Assembly (NCBI GenBank): GCA_012656075.1
Contig: JAAKBF010000042.1
Coordinates: 558,001 to 622,000 of the forward strand
From: Phytophthora hibernalis
Taxonomy: Eukaryota > Oomycota > Peronosporomycetes > Peronosporales > Peronosporaceae
Direction: 5' to 3'
Length of the DNA stretch: 64,000 nucleotides
Shown: piece by piece, positions 42,638-54,393 of the stretch
Position numbering within the stretch: the stretch's first letter is position 1
Layout: every line of letters begins with the position of its first letter
Made by a program: the position numbers and the translations under genes
The notes under the pieces: model-generated
Seen by the model: only the letters and a program-made list of their open reading frames with translations
Databases searched by the model: none
What the model was told of the DNA's origin: nothing

Positions 42638-44733
42638 ATGGGCCAAGAGCTGGCTGCCGAGAAGTTGTTTGATGAGTTTGTAGTATCTACAGGATTACTG
42701 TATTGCTCACACGCTCAAGAAGCCAACCTCCCTATGCAAAATTTCTACTCCCTACTAACTCTTTTACGATTTTCTTGCAGACCAAGAAGAGCTCTAGAGC
42801 TCGAGCTGTCGATGGGCTGTTGTCTAAGTTAACAGCCCTCGGATACTACTCCCAAGTATTGAATATGTTGCGTGAGCGCTATCCAAGCTCCCTCTCCGAC
42901 TCGCAGCGTGTGGCTAAAATTCGTGACAAGATGGCAAGCGCAATTGAAGAACGGAACCTCCGCTCAAAATGCGAATGACGCACCGGGGTGTACAATCAGT
43001 GATATGTGCGTGTTAGTAGAACATCTAGTTGCTAATGCGGATGTGGCTACGGGGTTGAAGTCCATTCACGACGCTGCCCTCCTGACGATGATGTGGCACA
43101 CTATTGGGAGGGAAATCGACATCTGTTTCCCTCGCAAGCAGCAACTATCACGCGGGGCATCCGGCGAGCTATTCCTGCACATTGCTCGCATAAAGACGTC
43201 AGTTGTGCTAGGCGTCTCCATATACAAGACCCCCGAGCGGTGACATGCTCCACTCGTTCGGCCTGCTCTTCGTGTGCTACGATGAACCGTCTGAGTGCTC
43301 GTACCACGGTTCGCCGTCTCAGACCTACCTGGCGGACAGACGTACACCCAGGAAGAGGCCGTATTGTACTGGGAAAGCCTGCAAAATGAAACAGAGTCCG
43401 GAAGCCAACCAGCGCTGAAACGTGAACGAAAGTGTCCCAATATTGCAGGCTACATTACCGAAGTTATCAGGGATACCCTGAAAAGATGCCCCGCGCTGCG
43501 TCAAGGCGCCACCCCAAATATGATCAGCCAATCCTTGAGGCGAGGGGCTGCCGCGTACGCCAACGCCTCGCCAAAACCGTCGATCCAGTGGATCTCTACG
43601 CGTGGAGCTTGGCTGTTGGAGTCGCTTACAAAAGAGTTTGCCAATATAGGAACAACAACGTATGAAGATCAGAGCGTAGACAAGGTTCTCGCGGGGTACG
43701 AAGCTCCCGACTTACCTGTGGCAACACCAACTATCGGTGATCTGCAGCAGCGGTTGAGTGTGGAGGAATTTAACTAGCTAGTCACGCTGCGGGACGAGCT
43801 ATTCCAACACGTCCTAGGCTCTCTTAATCCACGGGACAACGTCGCTCAAGATGTAGTGGATGCCACATTCGCCGCACTGTTAATTCACATGGAAGCTGTA
43901 TTAGAATCGGCAAAGAACACCACCACCAAACCAGCACATGTACCGCGCTACCTGTATGAACTTGATAGAGGCATCACTGCCACCAACACGCGTCTCGGCT
44001 GCCGAATCATCACTGATACGTGCTGCGAATGGGGTTGCCACCTTGCTGCGAGATGGCGCACCGTCAATCACGCTCAGGTCAGCAGCGCTGCCACTGGAGG
44101 GACACGCTGCTCGCATCCACCTTGACGAGCAACTTGAGCCAGCTCACTGTGATCAGTGACCGACTTGAACGTGTAGAAGACGCTGTAGCGGACTTGACCA
44201 GAACCCCTATCACTCACGAAGCACACGCTCGAATGGAGAGAGTCGCCGCTGATCCGTCGCAGTTGCTGGTTACGGCACCTTCTCCGGCTACAGCATCGAC
44301 ACTTGCTGGCTGCGTCCTCAACTGGTACACGAACCGCATATGGGAAACGGTCAAAGGGAAGAAAGATCAAAACAAACGAGCGGATGCGAAAGCGGCGATC
44401 AACATTGTGCAAGTACTTTACCAAGCGCCGCTACTGATGCCTGCGCAACCTGATCGATCCAACGTAGAGGCATACTGAGCCTGGAAGCACGCGCTCTGGA
44501 CCTTGGCTGTGGTGATGGATCGCACTGCAAACGAGCGCTTGCATACCTTCGACAGCAAAAAGCCAACCACCAAGGCGTCGTCACTCCGAAAGAGTTGGCG
44601 CCAGCTGCGAACCTCCCATCCAGACGTTTATCGCTCGCTCGGCGCCCAATGCCTTGCGCTTAAGGCGAATGGGTCCATCGCTGAAGCATGTACGCCTCCG
44701 TCTCACCAGTGGTCAGCTGTCGACATTGCATAG
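42638..44733 (+). pseudogene. Crypton-like tyrosine-recombinase element
   Basis: From ATG 42638 (MGQELAAEKLFDEF) a probable intron ends at TTCTTGCAG (42780), and coding resumes with TKKSSRARAVDGLLSKLTAL. Fragments in several frames follow: LLTMMWHTIGREIDICFPRK, LHSFGLLFVCYDEPSE, then CPALRQGATPNMISQSLRRG and GAAAYANASPKPSIQWISTR. The SLRRG block and neighbours fit the C-terminal Arg box of tyrosine recombinases in oomycete Cryptons. A C-terminal DNA-binding-like region follows (VLNWYTNRIWETVKGKKDQN). Stops near 43240, 43777 and 44476 and frame changes indicate decay. No terminal repeats were found, as expected for Cryptons. Confidence 0.6.
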
Positions 44734-44794
44734 CTGAACTCCATCTGTATCCTGTCCGCATACAGTCACAACACACATATTATCGTACAAGGTT

Positions 44795-44863
44795 TGCCGG
44801 AGGCTGGGTTCGAACTAGTGACCTGGAGGCGAAGCCTCCCTCTTCTACTGAGCTCCTCCGTCG
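44795..44863 (-). other. tRNA-like relic or SINE head
   Basis: On the minus strand, GACGGAG at the 5' end pairs with CTCCGGC at the 3' end (6 of 7 pairs). An A-box-like AGCTCAGTAGAAGAG, an anticodon-arm-like GGAGG...CCTCC with TTC in the loop, and a B-box-like AGTTCGAACCC follow in tRNA order. The T stem has only three of five pairs, so a functional tRNA-Glu is unlikely; a tRNA-derived SINE or pseudo-tRNA fits better. Confidence 0.5.
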
Positions 44864-44869
44864 TGGGTG

Positions 44870-45799
44870 GGGATGGGGTGGCGGTATTGGTACGAAGTGT
44901 GGTCTTGAGAGCTTGGGGCTTGAGAGGTACGCGGCGCAAATTCTCGAGTGGGAAGGGAACCGACCTGTCGCAAACAGATAGCCACCGATTTGTATGCAAA
45001 TTCATTTAATTGATAATAGCCATTCCAATTCAATGAATTGCACTTTGTACCGATCCACTGTCATCCGGAATAAAAACCCGATGCCGATTGGGCATCTCGT
45101 TTCTGGAATGGCTCTGTTGCTCCGTATGATTTTCATCCGGACTGGCGTCCGGAATCTGCCAATTACTGTGTTTTGCACATATTTTGGCAAAAGGCTCGAT
45201 AAAAGTCGACTCACAAACAAGATCAAAACCCAGATTTGTGTCAAAAGTACATAAAACAAGTAACTAGGAATGTCAAACGTGTCCCTGAGATTTGGGAATC
45301 TGTGCGAGCCCCCTCCCCGGTTGGATGCAGGAATAAACGGCGAAATCACATATTTTTACAAGACCTACCCCTAGACCTCTATAATTTGATGTTTTCCCAA
45401 CGAATTAGCTCCGCATTTGTTCTGTCGGGATCGACTAAAAGTTTACATGGAGTCTGCATAAACCACACGCAGCATCCATAAAAACATATTTTCATAAAAG
45501 TGCACAAAATAATATGGAATAGAAGAACCAAGTATACTAAATCAATCTGATTGGCTAGGTCGATTCCCACTGTAAAATTACAAAGCTTTCTGCCGGGGTT
45601 TTAGTGTCTGCCTGCTTTGTAAGTCGTTGTCTGTACTTGATCCAAGCTGTCCCGAGAGCTACAATCCTTTGGCGTAATGCAACAAATGGCACGGCCCCCG
45701 GGTATACGGACGGATAGAATGCATCTGCCATCCTTACTTTGTTGAAACCTGTCAGGCAGCAAAAGTATTTTTATTTTCCAGATTTGAAACAACAATGAA
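44870..45799. other. intergenic, no gene seen
   Basis: Short ORFs only. The region adjoins the pogo-type relic on its right. Confidence 0.4.
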
Positions 45800-46570
45800 T
45801 TACAAATAGACATCTGTATTTTGAAGTTGGTTTGGAGCGCTTTTAAAAAAACTTTCGTGACTGTGTCGGCCTCGATGGATTCCCACGCCGAAATTATAAT
45901 CTTTATCGTCGCTATGCGTTTCCTTTGCAGTGGAAGCGGTAGCCTTTTCAATCAACCACAAAGTTTTCAGTTTCGCCTTCAAAGACTCAATGGTATCAAC
46001 ATAAAGTAGCTGGCATACGAAGTTAGAGTTTTTGTTGGCAATTGCTGAAGCACTGTCATAGGCTCCTTTAAAACAATTGCCTCAGACTCGCCAGACACGT
46101 GACACGCTAAGTTATCTGCAAACAGAAGATAATGTTTGGTGATAATTTGCTGCAGTAGCGAGCGTAAGTAGAACTTCCACAGTCGTCCGTTCATCCAGGC
46201 CTTAGTTTGAACAGTATAAACACGGCCTAAACATAGTACGGTCAGATAGTTATAGGCACAAAAATAGTAATGTAATGTACCTTAAGGGTAGGTCGGCAAT
46301 TCTTTCTTCTCGATGATGTTGTTTTGCTCCCCGCGCACGATAAAGAGTAGTGGAAGCTTGGCACCATCACCGCAAATAGTGCAAACAACAATCAATCTGC
46401 CAGAATGCTTCTGCTGGGAGGTTATTGCAGAATATTGACCCCTTTCCGATAATATCTTGCCTGGCGATGCGTCAAAGTAAACGCCAGTCTTGTCGCGGTT
46501 AAATACCTCGCTGGTATTATAACCGCCATACTTGGTCTTAAAAACTCGAGCGAACTCGTCTTGAACAGCT
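45800..46570 (-). pseudogene. pogo/jerky-type transposase relic (C-terminal catalytic part)
   Basis: The minus strand reads FNRDKTGVYFDASPGKIL (first Asp block), KHSGRLIVVCTICGDGAKLP, LLFIVRGEQNN, TKAWMNGRLWKFYLRSLL, then LLFADNLACHVSGESEAIVL (second Asp). The C-terminal LKAKLKTLWLIEKATASTA and ATIKIIISAWESIEAD follow in other frames. The third-Asp QPLD block seems lost by a small deletion. It is a relic of a different copy from the neighbour at 46.85-47.58 kb. Confidence 0.75.
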
Positions 46571-46849
46571 AATAAGTGCTCGAGTTTCTCCTAACTTAAA
46601 AACAATACAGTACCACAAAAAAGCAAACATTATACGTTTCAATAGTTCTATACACTTTAGTATTAGCATTTTAGTATATTTTTCAGTTAAACCGTGCAGA
46701 ATACGCTGCACGAAGACATGGTGGTACGCGAAACGGCGTAAAGTCTCAACAACGATTCGGACGCCGTGTAGTCCTCCAGTCATGGCGAGTGCTCCTCGCG
46801 CTGTTAGGGTCGGATCTCACGTCATTAATCTAATGAGGTCTATCTTATC

Positions 46850-47580
46850 TGGCCCATCTCGGGCGTCCAGGTGCTCGTGAGACGAGCTGCATACTTTCGC
46901 CCCTTCCCTGCCCAGGACTTGGTTGGTGGCATATCAAACATGATCGCTGTTTCATCGACGTTTAGTATACCACCGCTATCAAACTCCTTGTACTTGTCCC
47001 TAAACTCGATAGCGAAGCGTGCACGGGTCTCTTCCCGCTCTTCCGTCGTCTTTTTGACAGCCTGCGGCTTTTGTGAGGAAAATTCGTACCTTTATTCAAA
47101 ATTAAAAATAAATAAATGGTAAAATTTCCATAATATAAACATTTTGTTACCGATTGGCAATGCGCTGGGCCATACGCTCGAGTGTGAGCTCGCCGCTTTC
47201 CTTCCCATAGAGGTATGCCTTCACCCAGTCTGATAGAGCTTGTGCATGAACTCTATCATGCCAGAAGTAGACAACACCTCTACATTTAAGATGAAAATCT
47301 TAGAAAATTTCATTAGTTTACAAATACGAAGTACAATACGCACCGCTACACTCCGCCTCAAATCTTTCATGTAAGTGACTAGGTCAGGGACGCCAGGAAA
47401 AAGTTCTTTACGCCATTGTCCCTTGAACGTCCTCGACATGGCGCTACCCTTGAAGCTAAAAATGTCGTCGGATTGTTTCTTCCAATCTTAGATGGTGCCG
47501 CGGGCGATGCCGAGCTGTTCTGATGCCTTCCGCACGCGTGCTGATCTACTACGGTTGAGACCTGTCACTTTATTTTAATA
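46850..47580 (-). pseudogene. pogo-type transposase relic (N-terminal part, truncated after first Asp)
   Basis: The minus strand has a helix-turn-helix start, then MSRTFKGQWRKELFPGVPDL and VTYMKDLRR, an AT-rich intron-like break, GMIEFMHKLYQTG, ELTLERMAQRIANR, another break, then KTTEEREETRARFAIEFRDK and ILNVDETAIMFDMPPTKSWA with the first catalytic Asp. It is cut off soon after, where the next relic begins. Confidence 0.7.
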
Positions 47581-47599
47581 GTGAAGCTGCGATCGGCGC

Positions 47600-50050
47600 G
47601 TATCATAGCGCAAAATGAGCCTACTTTTAGGTTTGCGGGAGGAGATTTTAACAGGAGCCATTCATTTTTTGGTTCTGTAATTGGTGTAAATAAGTGGATT
47701 ATGTAAAGCTGATTGGATAAAACCCGTGATGATTTTACTATGGGAGCCTGATTATTACCCACTAAATGTCGGATTCTTTTGTCGGTCGGATTTATCCGTC
47801 GTTGTCTGCTACTTCATCATCCGTCCTGAGATTGAATGCTGTGTTTATTAGTGACCGCCTCTTTTCCGTTTCTGCTAAACCAAAACACTCAAGAACTTCC
47901 TGTGCATATTAAGGACTTACTACAGACAACCAAACAGCTTGATTCTGTCCAGTATATTTTATGCTTTCCTTGGCTGAATCAGGGACATAATACAAGTACA
48001 GCACCATATGTTGCTTGAACGGAGTAATCACAGATACGGGTAGGTTAAGCATATTACCCAGTCCGTGACAAACCCCATACACCAAGCGAATTAACTAAAG
48101 AACCCACATAGGATTGCTCATCCGTATTGACCATTGTGCTCTCGTTCAAGCGATTTGGAAAATTGCAAAAGCCCTGAAACACATCGGATACAGAGTCGAA
48201 TCGTTTGAAAGGCGCCAATTTAGTTGTCCAGGATCGATACAATGTCGATGGAGACATTGATGTTTTCTATGAAGTTTGTCGATGTCAGAAAATACAGGAA
48301 AATTTGTGCCGAAGCACCGCCCAAAATAAAGTCGCGTTCTGCCACAATACCAGTGAGAATTTTATTAGAAGATTGGATCGACTTAATACACACAACAATA
48401 CTCACCTATTGCGGATGTGGTTGTATCCGTCCCCTCAGGTTTTGTATAGACGTTTTTATGGCGACTTCTCTCTGTGACGATACCCTCCACAATGGCAATG
48501 GGTGATGGATCCCTAGGGATCCATCGTCACTCGCATAACCCTAGCTCGATCTGGGGATCCCACGCAACAACGACGTCCACCATAGATACAAACAAGGACC
48601 GCTCCATTCGGAATCAAAGCTCAGATGTTTATCCCGCTCAACATTTGCAGCACGATCAGAATGCAAGCCACCGTACTTGCCTTTGTGCCGAACACAGGTG
48701 TAGCTAAAAGTCAGTGCTGTGAATGCCTGCGTCTATAGAAGTGTCAGCATAAGTAGAAACCACAACTTCGAAGAAGGCAAGTCGTCAATCCGGACATGCG
48801 TACTGGGCTCCAATTATCTGGAAGCAAAAGATTGAATTGACCTAGCCCGTCGTGTGACAGCAGAAGTGCGGGAACCACCCCTCGTCGCTGCTCTCACTAT
48901 CCGACAGCTTGTCATCGCATGGGGAGTTTATCTTGCGCGCTCCTCATGCCACAACGGATCGTCTGTTTGAGGTCTGCAGCGTTGGAAAATCGAGGGACCC
49001 CCTTTGAAACCTGTACCACCCTCAAAACAAATGCCCGCTTTAGTCTGCACTCGACAGCTATTGGCCAAAACAACGGTGAAAAGCCGTCCAAGTAAAAGCA
49101 ATGAGTGCCGTACATCGAGCCTGTTTTGAATGCTGTGCAGCTTTAGACACGGCGAGAACAATTAGTGCCAACATAAGCAATAAAGGGCAAACCACCCGCC
49201 TTTAATTTGTTGATTTCGTCTAGTTTCTGTTAATTTAGCCTGTTTCTGCCAGATCATGTAATGTGCACAAATCAACCATAGTGAAACTAGTACAACTACC
49301 GGATTTTTATTTTGGAACACGGAAAAATAGTTGTGACTGACATTGTTTTGAGACGGAGTGGTAATTACCAAATGATTTTGCTGCAGCAATCCGGATGAGA
49401 TGCTCTTATATCAGACCTGATGTACACTCGATAGGACTTCCTAAGGTTAAACAGGCAATATGGTATGCCGGTGGAAGTTTAACTTCCTTGTGCCCCTAAA
49501 GTATGGCAGGGGTCGGACAAAGAGACTTGTATATGAATCGATTGAGGAGGAAGCCGACTCAATCAATATTATAGCAATACCAGTATGCTAGTCAGTACAT
49601 TGCACTGTTCAGGTACTATTGTTCCAGGCTGAAGTCGTCCTCGAAGTCTTATTTGATACAAGTACCCGGTATAGATGCGGGGACAACCAATCTTTTCCAA
49701 TTTTCGGGAGAGTCTTTGCTTGTGTTTTTTAGCTGGTGAAGAGGCACTGTGGTTACACTTTCAAATCTTCGCAGTCAATCTCAATCAACAAGCACTCACC
49801 ACAACTATTATCTTGTCCCAACCTTTCTTCACCGTTCTCGGCTCGAGTTCGCGATTTATCCACGAATCAGAACCTCTCTCATCATCTCAAAGCCCGCTCA
49901 TCGGTTGTCAGGGCTATAAGTTTCAGGGCTATAAGTTTCCGTTGGTATTTCAACCACCCAGCACAACTGTTTACCTCTCTACGATGCTTACCCAGTCGTC
50001 TTTCGCCCCACAAGCACCGCGTATGGAGTCCAAGATAGTAGTGGGGGTGA
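47600..50050. other. intergenic, no gene seen
   Basis: Only short ORFs. A short palindrome GGATCCCTAGGGATCC occurs near 48,508. A 15-bp direct repeat (CAGGGCTATAAGTTT-type) occurs near 49,907-49,938. Confidence 0.35.
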
Positions 50051-50065
50051 CGTTCAGCATTCCGT

Positions 50066-50711
50066 ATGCTGTTGGGTGTAACTGCAACGCATGTAGGAGC
50101 TTCGAAGAAGGCTGGTTACACCTGCCAGATATACCAACTCACCTCGAAGCACCCTGTCGATGAGGATGTCTGTAGATGCATGAGGGAGAAAAGCAGTATA
50201 TCCGTGGACATGTTTGTTGACAGGAACGCCCTCACGACCTACCAGTGGTTGAAACTGGTGGTCCTCAAGACCTCAATAATGTTTGCGGACGTGATGGCGA
50301 GATCGTGCGCGCAGCCATTTGACTCGATAATATCAGCTCCATGACGCTGAAGGCATGCTTGATGCAGTGGATCTAATTGGGCCAGCAATAAATACGAAAC
50401 TGAAGGATGAAAAGTTCGTCTTGGTCTTCGATGGCGTCACGGACTCAGTGGGGCCTTCCCTAGCCGTTTACGCAGTTACCCGGAAAGGATCAATGTTTCT
50501 CACAATATCGTCTTCCGTTGACGAGATGAGTATGTCTGCTAATGAACACATCCACTTCTTAAAATCTGATACTGATCAGAATGGATTTGAAGCACGCAAC
50601 CTCATTGTCGTTGTCTGCGACAACATGGAGACAAACAAGGCGATTGCTCAAGGTATTTGCGCGCCTGCAATCGGTTGTGATGCACACAAGTTCAACTTGG
50701 CCCTATTGTGA
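50066..50711 (+). pseudogene. hAT-type transposase relic
   Basis: Fragments in two frames: YQWLKLVVLKTSIMFADV, then the clear hAT catalytic block LKDEKFVLVFDGVTDSVGPS, LAVYAVTRKGSMFLTISSSV, ANEHIHFLKSD, and LIVVVCDNMETNKAIAQGIC, GCDAHKFNLALL. The FDG and CDN acidic residues match hAT/DUF659-type transposases. No dimerisation domain was found downstream. Confidence 0.72.
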
Positions 50712-50894
50712 TTCCAAATTTACTCTTTTTGGCCTACTAGCGAAACCGCGCATCCAACCCACACGCTGTGATGATTGGCGAAAATTGCTCATCCGGGATT
50801 AATCCCAAAGAGCGTCAACACCAGCACCAGTAGAGACACAAGCGTCGAGCCGATTGTCGATCCGGCACCAACACAGACAAGAGACATGATCATC

Positions 50895-50993
50895 AAGCCG
50901 AGTGTAATCACCGGCACCAAAACGAACAATTCGGGTGTCATCACCGGCACCAGCCTGAACAAGCCGAGTATCATCGACGGCACCAGCACGAAC
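50895..50993 (+). repeat. three 33-bp tandem repeats
   Basis: Units start at 50895, 50928 and 50961 and encode KPSVITGTKTN, NSGVITGTSLN and KPSIIDGTSTN in an open frame (50775-51065) also containing EPIVDPAPTQTR and EPRVDPAPAQTR. It may be a fragment of a repeat-rich secreted protein. Confidence 0.8.
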
Positions 50994-51366
50994 AAGCCGA
51001 TTGTCGAGCCAAGAGTTGATCCAGCACCAGCACAGACACGAGCGTCCTCTGCCAGCACGAACTAGCCAAGCTTCAACTCCGGCACCTGCACGCATACAAG
51101 CGCCGAGTCGAACGTTTAGGAAAGCCTGTCGGCGTGGCCCTGTTGGAACTAACGTTATCAGAGGCTTCAACAAAGGTAACGTTTATAAAGCATGTTCATG
51201 TTCGTACTTATATATTTACTCAATATTGTTTTTCTTTGATGTTGTGAAGTATGTAGCGGGATCGGCGCATTGGTGTGGTGGAACATGGAGGTTGTCGTCG
51301 CAAGACAACATGCTCACCCAACCCCATTGTTTCACTGCCTCTATGGCTTTTTTGCCTCGACTTCAC

Positions 51367-51888
51367 GTAAGGAGCTTGCTCATATCTATCACTAGTCAGT
51401 CAAGACGATTGGCAACTGGATCAACATCTACGAGAGCACTGGCACCTATCAGAGGGCTGATACAAGTTCTATCCGCACATTTACAAACGATGATCGACAG
51501 TGGTTATGCGCGTTTTAAACGTAAAATCCGCTGGCTTACTTAGATGATTTTCGTGTTCTGCAAAGGCTTTGCGTACTGAACTCGTGGGAATGTTCGCCAG
51601 TATCCTCGCACAAATTCAGAATGAATTTTAGATGGCGCCTCGATTAACTGAGGCCCTGAAATAATCCATTTTCTCCGGCGTATTGGAGTGTTTCCTATTT
51701 ACCAGCCAGTCTACAGCCCATTCTTCAATCCCATCGAGTTCAGGTTTGGTTACATCAAGAAATCATTTCAAAGACACTACGTTGAGTCTAGCGGTAGCGA
51801 TCTGTTGGCGTTTGTGGTGGAACCGTTTACGCGTTTCGAAGGATTCAATATGGCAAATGACAATTCAACGTCATTTCGATCTGTCTGA
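51367..51888 (+). pseudogene. IS630/Tc1-type transposase relic
   Basis: A helix-turn-helix-like block is readable near 51,367-51,460 (KELAHIYHQSVKTIGNWINI). The C-terminal catalytic block follows near 51,690: YQPVYSPFFNPIEFRFGYIK, KSFQRHYVE, with the final acidic residue in NPIE. The blocks lie in different frames with stops between. Confidence 0.7.
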
Positions 51889-52039
51889 CCCTTGTCGAGA
51901 GAGAACATGAATCAGGACAGAGGAACAATGATCCACAAGCCATCGATGCAGACGAAGACTTAGGATTTTAACGAAAACGCACTAATTTGAATGCTAACAA
52001 AATTCATGGCTGATGAACTACGCTTGGTGTTATGTGTCC

Positions 52040-52563
52040 TCCAGGTTCGTCATTGTTGGCAGCGGATCAATAGCATCCGAGAGGGGTGACAGAGGAAAAG
52101 CTGAGAAATACCTTCAAGTGTCGCCTTGCGTGCTGCCAATGCGTCCTTCTGATTTTGTATACGCATCCCAAATACCTCCCACTGGTGATGTAGCTGTTCG
52201 GTATCTACAAAGGAAGCATTTACGATATCAAGGGCCAGATCTACTGATTTAGTGAAATCCGCCATGTGCCGTTCGACTTGCGCATCAGCAGCTCGTAGCA
52301 TCGGCTCAACCCTAGCCGTTGGAGGGTCCAAAACGCAAGTTCCCATGTAGATCGATCTAAATTGTGCATTATTTTATTCGCCCACATTCGCCATCCTGTC
52401 GCGCTTGCTTGAAACGATGCACCCCAAATTTCGCTTAGACGCTCCATCACATCACGGATTGAGGCGTCAGCAACATCACCAGATCGATCGATTTGTGCGG
52501 TTCGGATGCACGCCACCTTGAACTCGTCGAGGATCCGTGCATTTGAAATGCTATGACCGTATG
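52040..52563 (-). pseudogene. 3' part of a gene relic split by the gypsy element
   Basis: The minus strand reads LDEFKVACIRTAQIDRSGDV, ADASIRDVMERLSEIWGASF, QASATGWRMWANKIM, a frame change near 52,325, then RAADAQVERHMADFTKSVDL and ALDIVNASFVDTEQLHHQWE. Its N-terminal continuation lies on the far side of the retrotransposon at 59053-59350. Family not recognised; it may itself be transposon-derived. Confidence 0.6.
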
Positions 52564-52859
52564 TATAACGGGCCAGCTGTGTCCGTCATCTAGCTTACAC
52601 TATAGATGCGAGGAAGCGTCGAAAGGCTCAGAAGACTGAGTCGTAGTATGGGCTTTGTGGCAAATTAAACTCTGATTTAGGTGAGGGCCCGTCGGGTCAC
52701 TCAAATGCTAACTGTCATCCGATTGGCTGGAATGGATCTCCACTTTCAACCAATCAAAGAATGACAACGAAGCACACGCTGGCTGTGTCTTCGTATCTAT
52801 TTTCAATATCAACCTATATAGATCTACCTTCATATGTAACTACAGACTAGCCCGTTACA
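52564..52859 (-). repeat. 3' LTR of the gypsy element
   Basis: Begins TGTAACGGGCTAGTCTGTAG on the minus strand and ends CCCGTTATA. 96% identical to 58757-59052. Confidence 0.95.
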
Positions 52860-52873
52860 TCACCCCCCTCTTA
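52860..52873 (-). other. polypurine tract of the gypsy element
   Basis: AAGAGGGGGGTGA on the minus strand abuts the 3' LTR, as expected for the plus-strand DNA primer. Confidence 0.75.
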
Positions 52874-53225
52874 AGCTTGCACTCACGCCCCGTGAGTGCG
52901 AGCGAAGAACACGGAATAGTCTGCTTGAAGCGATGAGCGCGGATGACGAACACGACGGGCACGACGGACGAAGACTTGAGAAGGAGGGGAGCGCACGCGC
53001 TGCACGTCAGCGGAGCCACACACACCGTAGCGGCGGCGCACGGAACGCACTCGGGGTCCGCGCATCCTTCGAGTCGACGCCAGCACGTCGGGCTCACTGA
53101 CGTGAACACCTTGAGACAAGATTCCTCGAGGTTTACCGAAGCAGCACCGTGGTGAGGCTGGTTAGCACCGTCAACCTTGTGGAGTGCGCGTGGGTTCGAT
53201 TCCCACGCTGGTCGCCGACCGATGT

Positions 53226-54342
53226 TCATGCTCGCCGGGCTAATATCATCGGCGGCAGTATCGTGTGCGTGACAGATGTCGCGGACGGCTTGTCGTGGTG
53301 GGAGTCGCCGCGACGGTCGTCGTCGTTCGAGCAACCCCGCGAGTATTCATTCAAGACGGCAGTCGTGCTCTCAGAATCGCTCGTGCACACCAGCGCGAGT
53401 GAGACCTCGTAGTCGTTCACCACATCTGGGACGTCTTCCATCAACTGTGTGCGCGACTCCCACGTATCGTCGGCTGGGGAGTGTTCAAGCCAGCGCACCC
53501 GGTAACGCTTCACGGGTGTCCGTCGAATCCATGCGCGTGTGCGGGTTCCAATCTCGGAAGGCAGGCGCATATCGTGGTTGACCAGACGCTCCACGATCCA
53601 GCGTTGGGCATCCAATGCATCAACAAGGGTCGGCGGTGCTTCGCGGTTGTATGGGGCTTGCCGCGACTGTCGACGTTCCTCGTGGTTCTGGGGGCGACGT
53701 TCTGACGTTGTTGCGCAGGCGGCGTCGATCGCGAAGCCTCTGATCCGCGAGATATCGGAGCGGTTTCATCACTTGGGGACCTTCGTCGGCGTGGTAGCAC
53801 GGTCGGCGACGCACTCGCGTGTGGAGCGACTGCTCTGACGGACTCGTCGTCGGCGTCGTCATCTGAGACGCTGCGATTGCGCGGAGGGTCGACGTCCGGG
53901 ATTGTCGCTGGGACATACGGCTTCAGGCGCTCGACGTAGAATGTCGGGTGCAGGCGCATCGCTGTAGGAATGTCTAGGTGTAGGCATCCCCGATAACCTT
54001 ATTAATCTTGAACGGTCCGATGAAGCGTGGCGCGAGTTTGTTCGCGCCCAAGTTGGTGATTGAAGTTGACTGGATATAACAGCACGCGCTCGCCTCGTCG
54101 GAAGGCCGCCGTGTTCTTCCGACCACGTCGGTCCGCATTCTCCTTCTGCTTGTCCACAGCAACTTGCAGCGCGTCGCGGACGAATCGCGTGACGGCCTGG
54201 CGATGCAGCAGGAAATCGGATACGGCTGCCGAGTCGATCGTCGTCGGCAGTTCCTTAGGATCGAAGTTTGCTTGGTACGATGCAGACGCGACGGCTCCCG
54301 TCGCGCCACTCGTTGACAAGGTCTTCTTGTGAGTAATCCCAT
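53226..54342 (-). pseudogene. gypsy integrase C-terminus with GPY/F-like and chromodomain
   Basis: APRFIGPFKINKVIGDAYT and LHPTFYVERLKPYVPATIPD form the GPY/F-type region. A variable linker follows, then a chromodomain: RWIVERLVNHDMR, VKRYRVRWLEHSPADDTWES and RTQLMEDVPDVVNDYE. Chromodomains target chromoviruses to histone marks. Several frame changes are present. Confidence 0.82.
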
Positions 54343-54393
54343 TGAATGAGGCGTCAGGAGGTGTACCCAGCGTACCTAACTCGGTACCCGTGG

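Noticed and set aside
44795..44863. Functional tRNA-Glu gene
   Set aside because: The T stem has only three of five pairs and the anticodon loop lacks the usual U33, so a relic is more likely.
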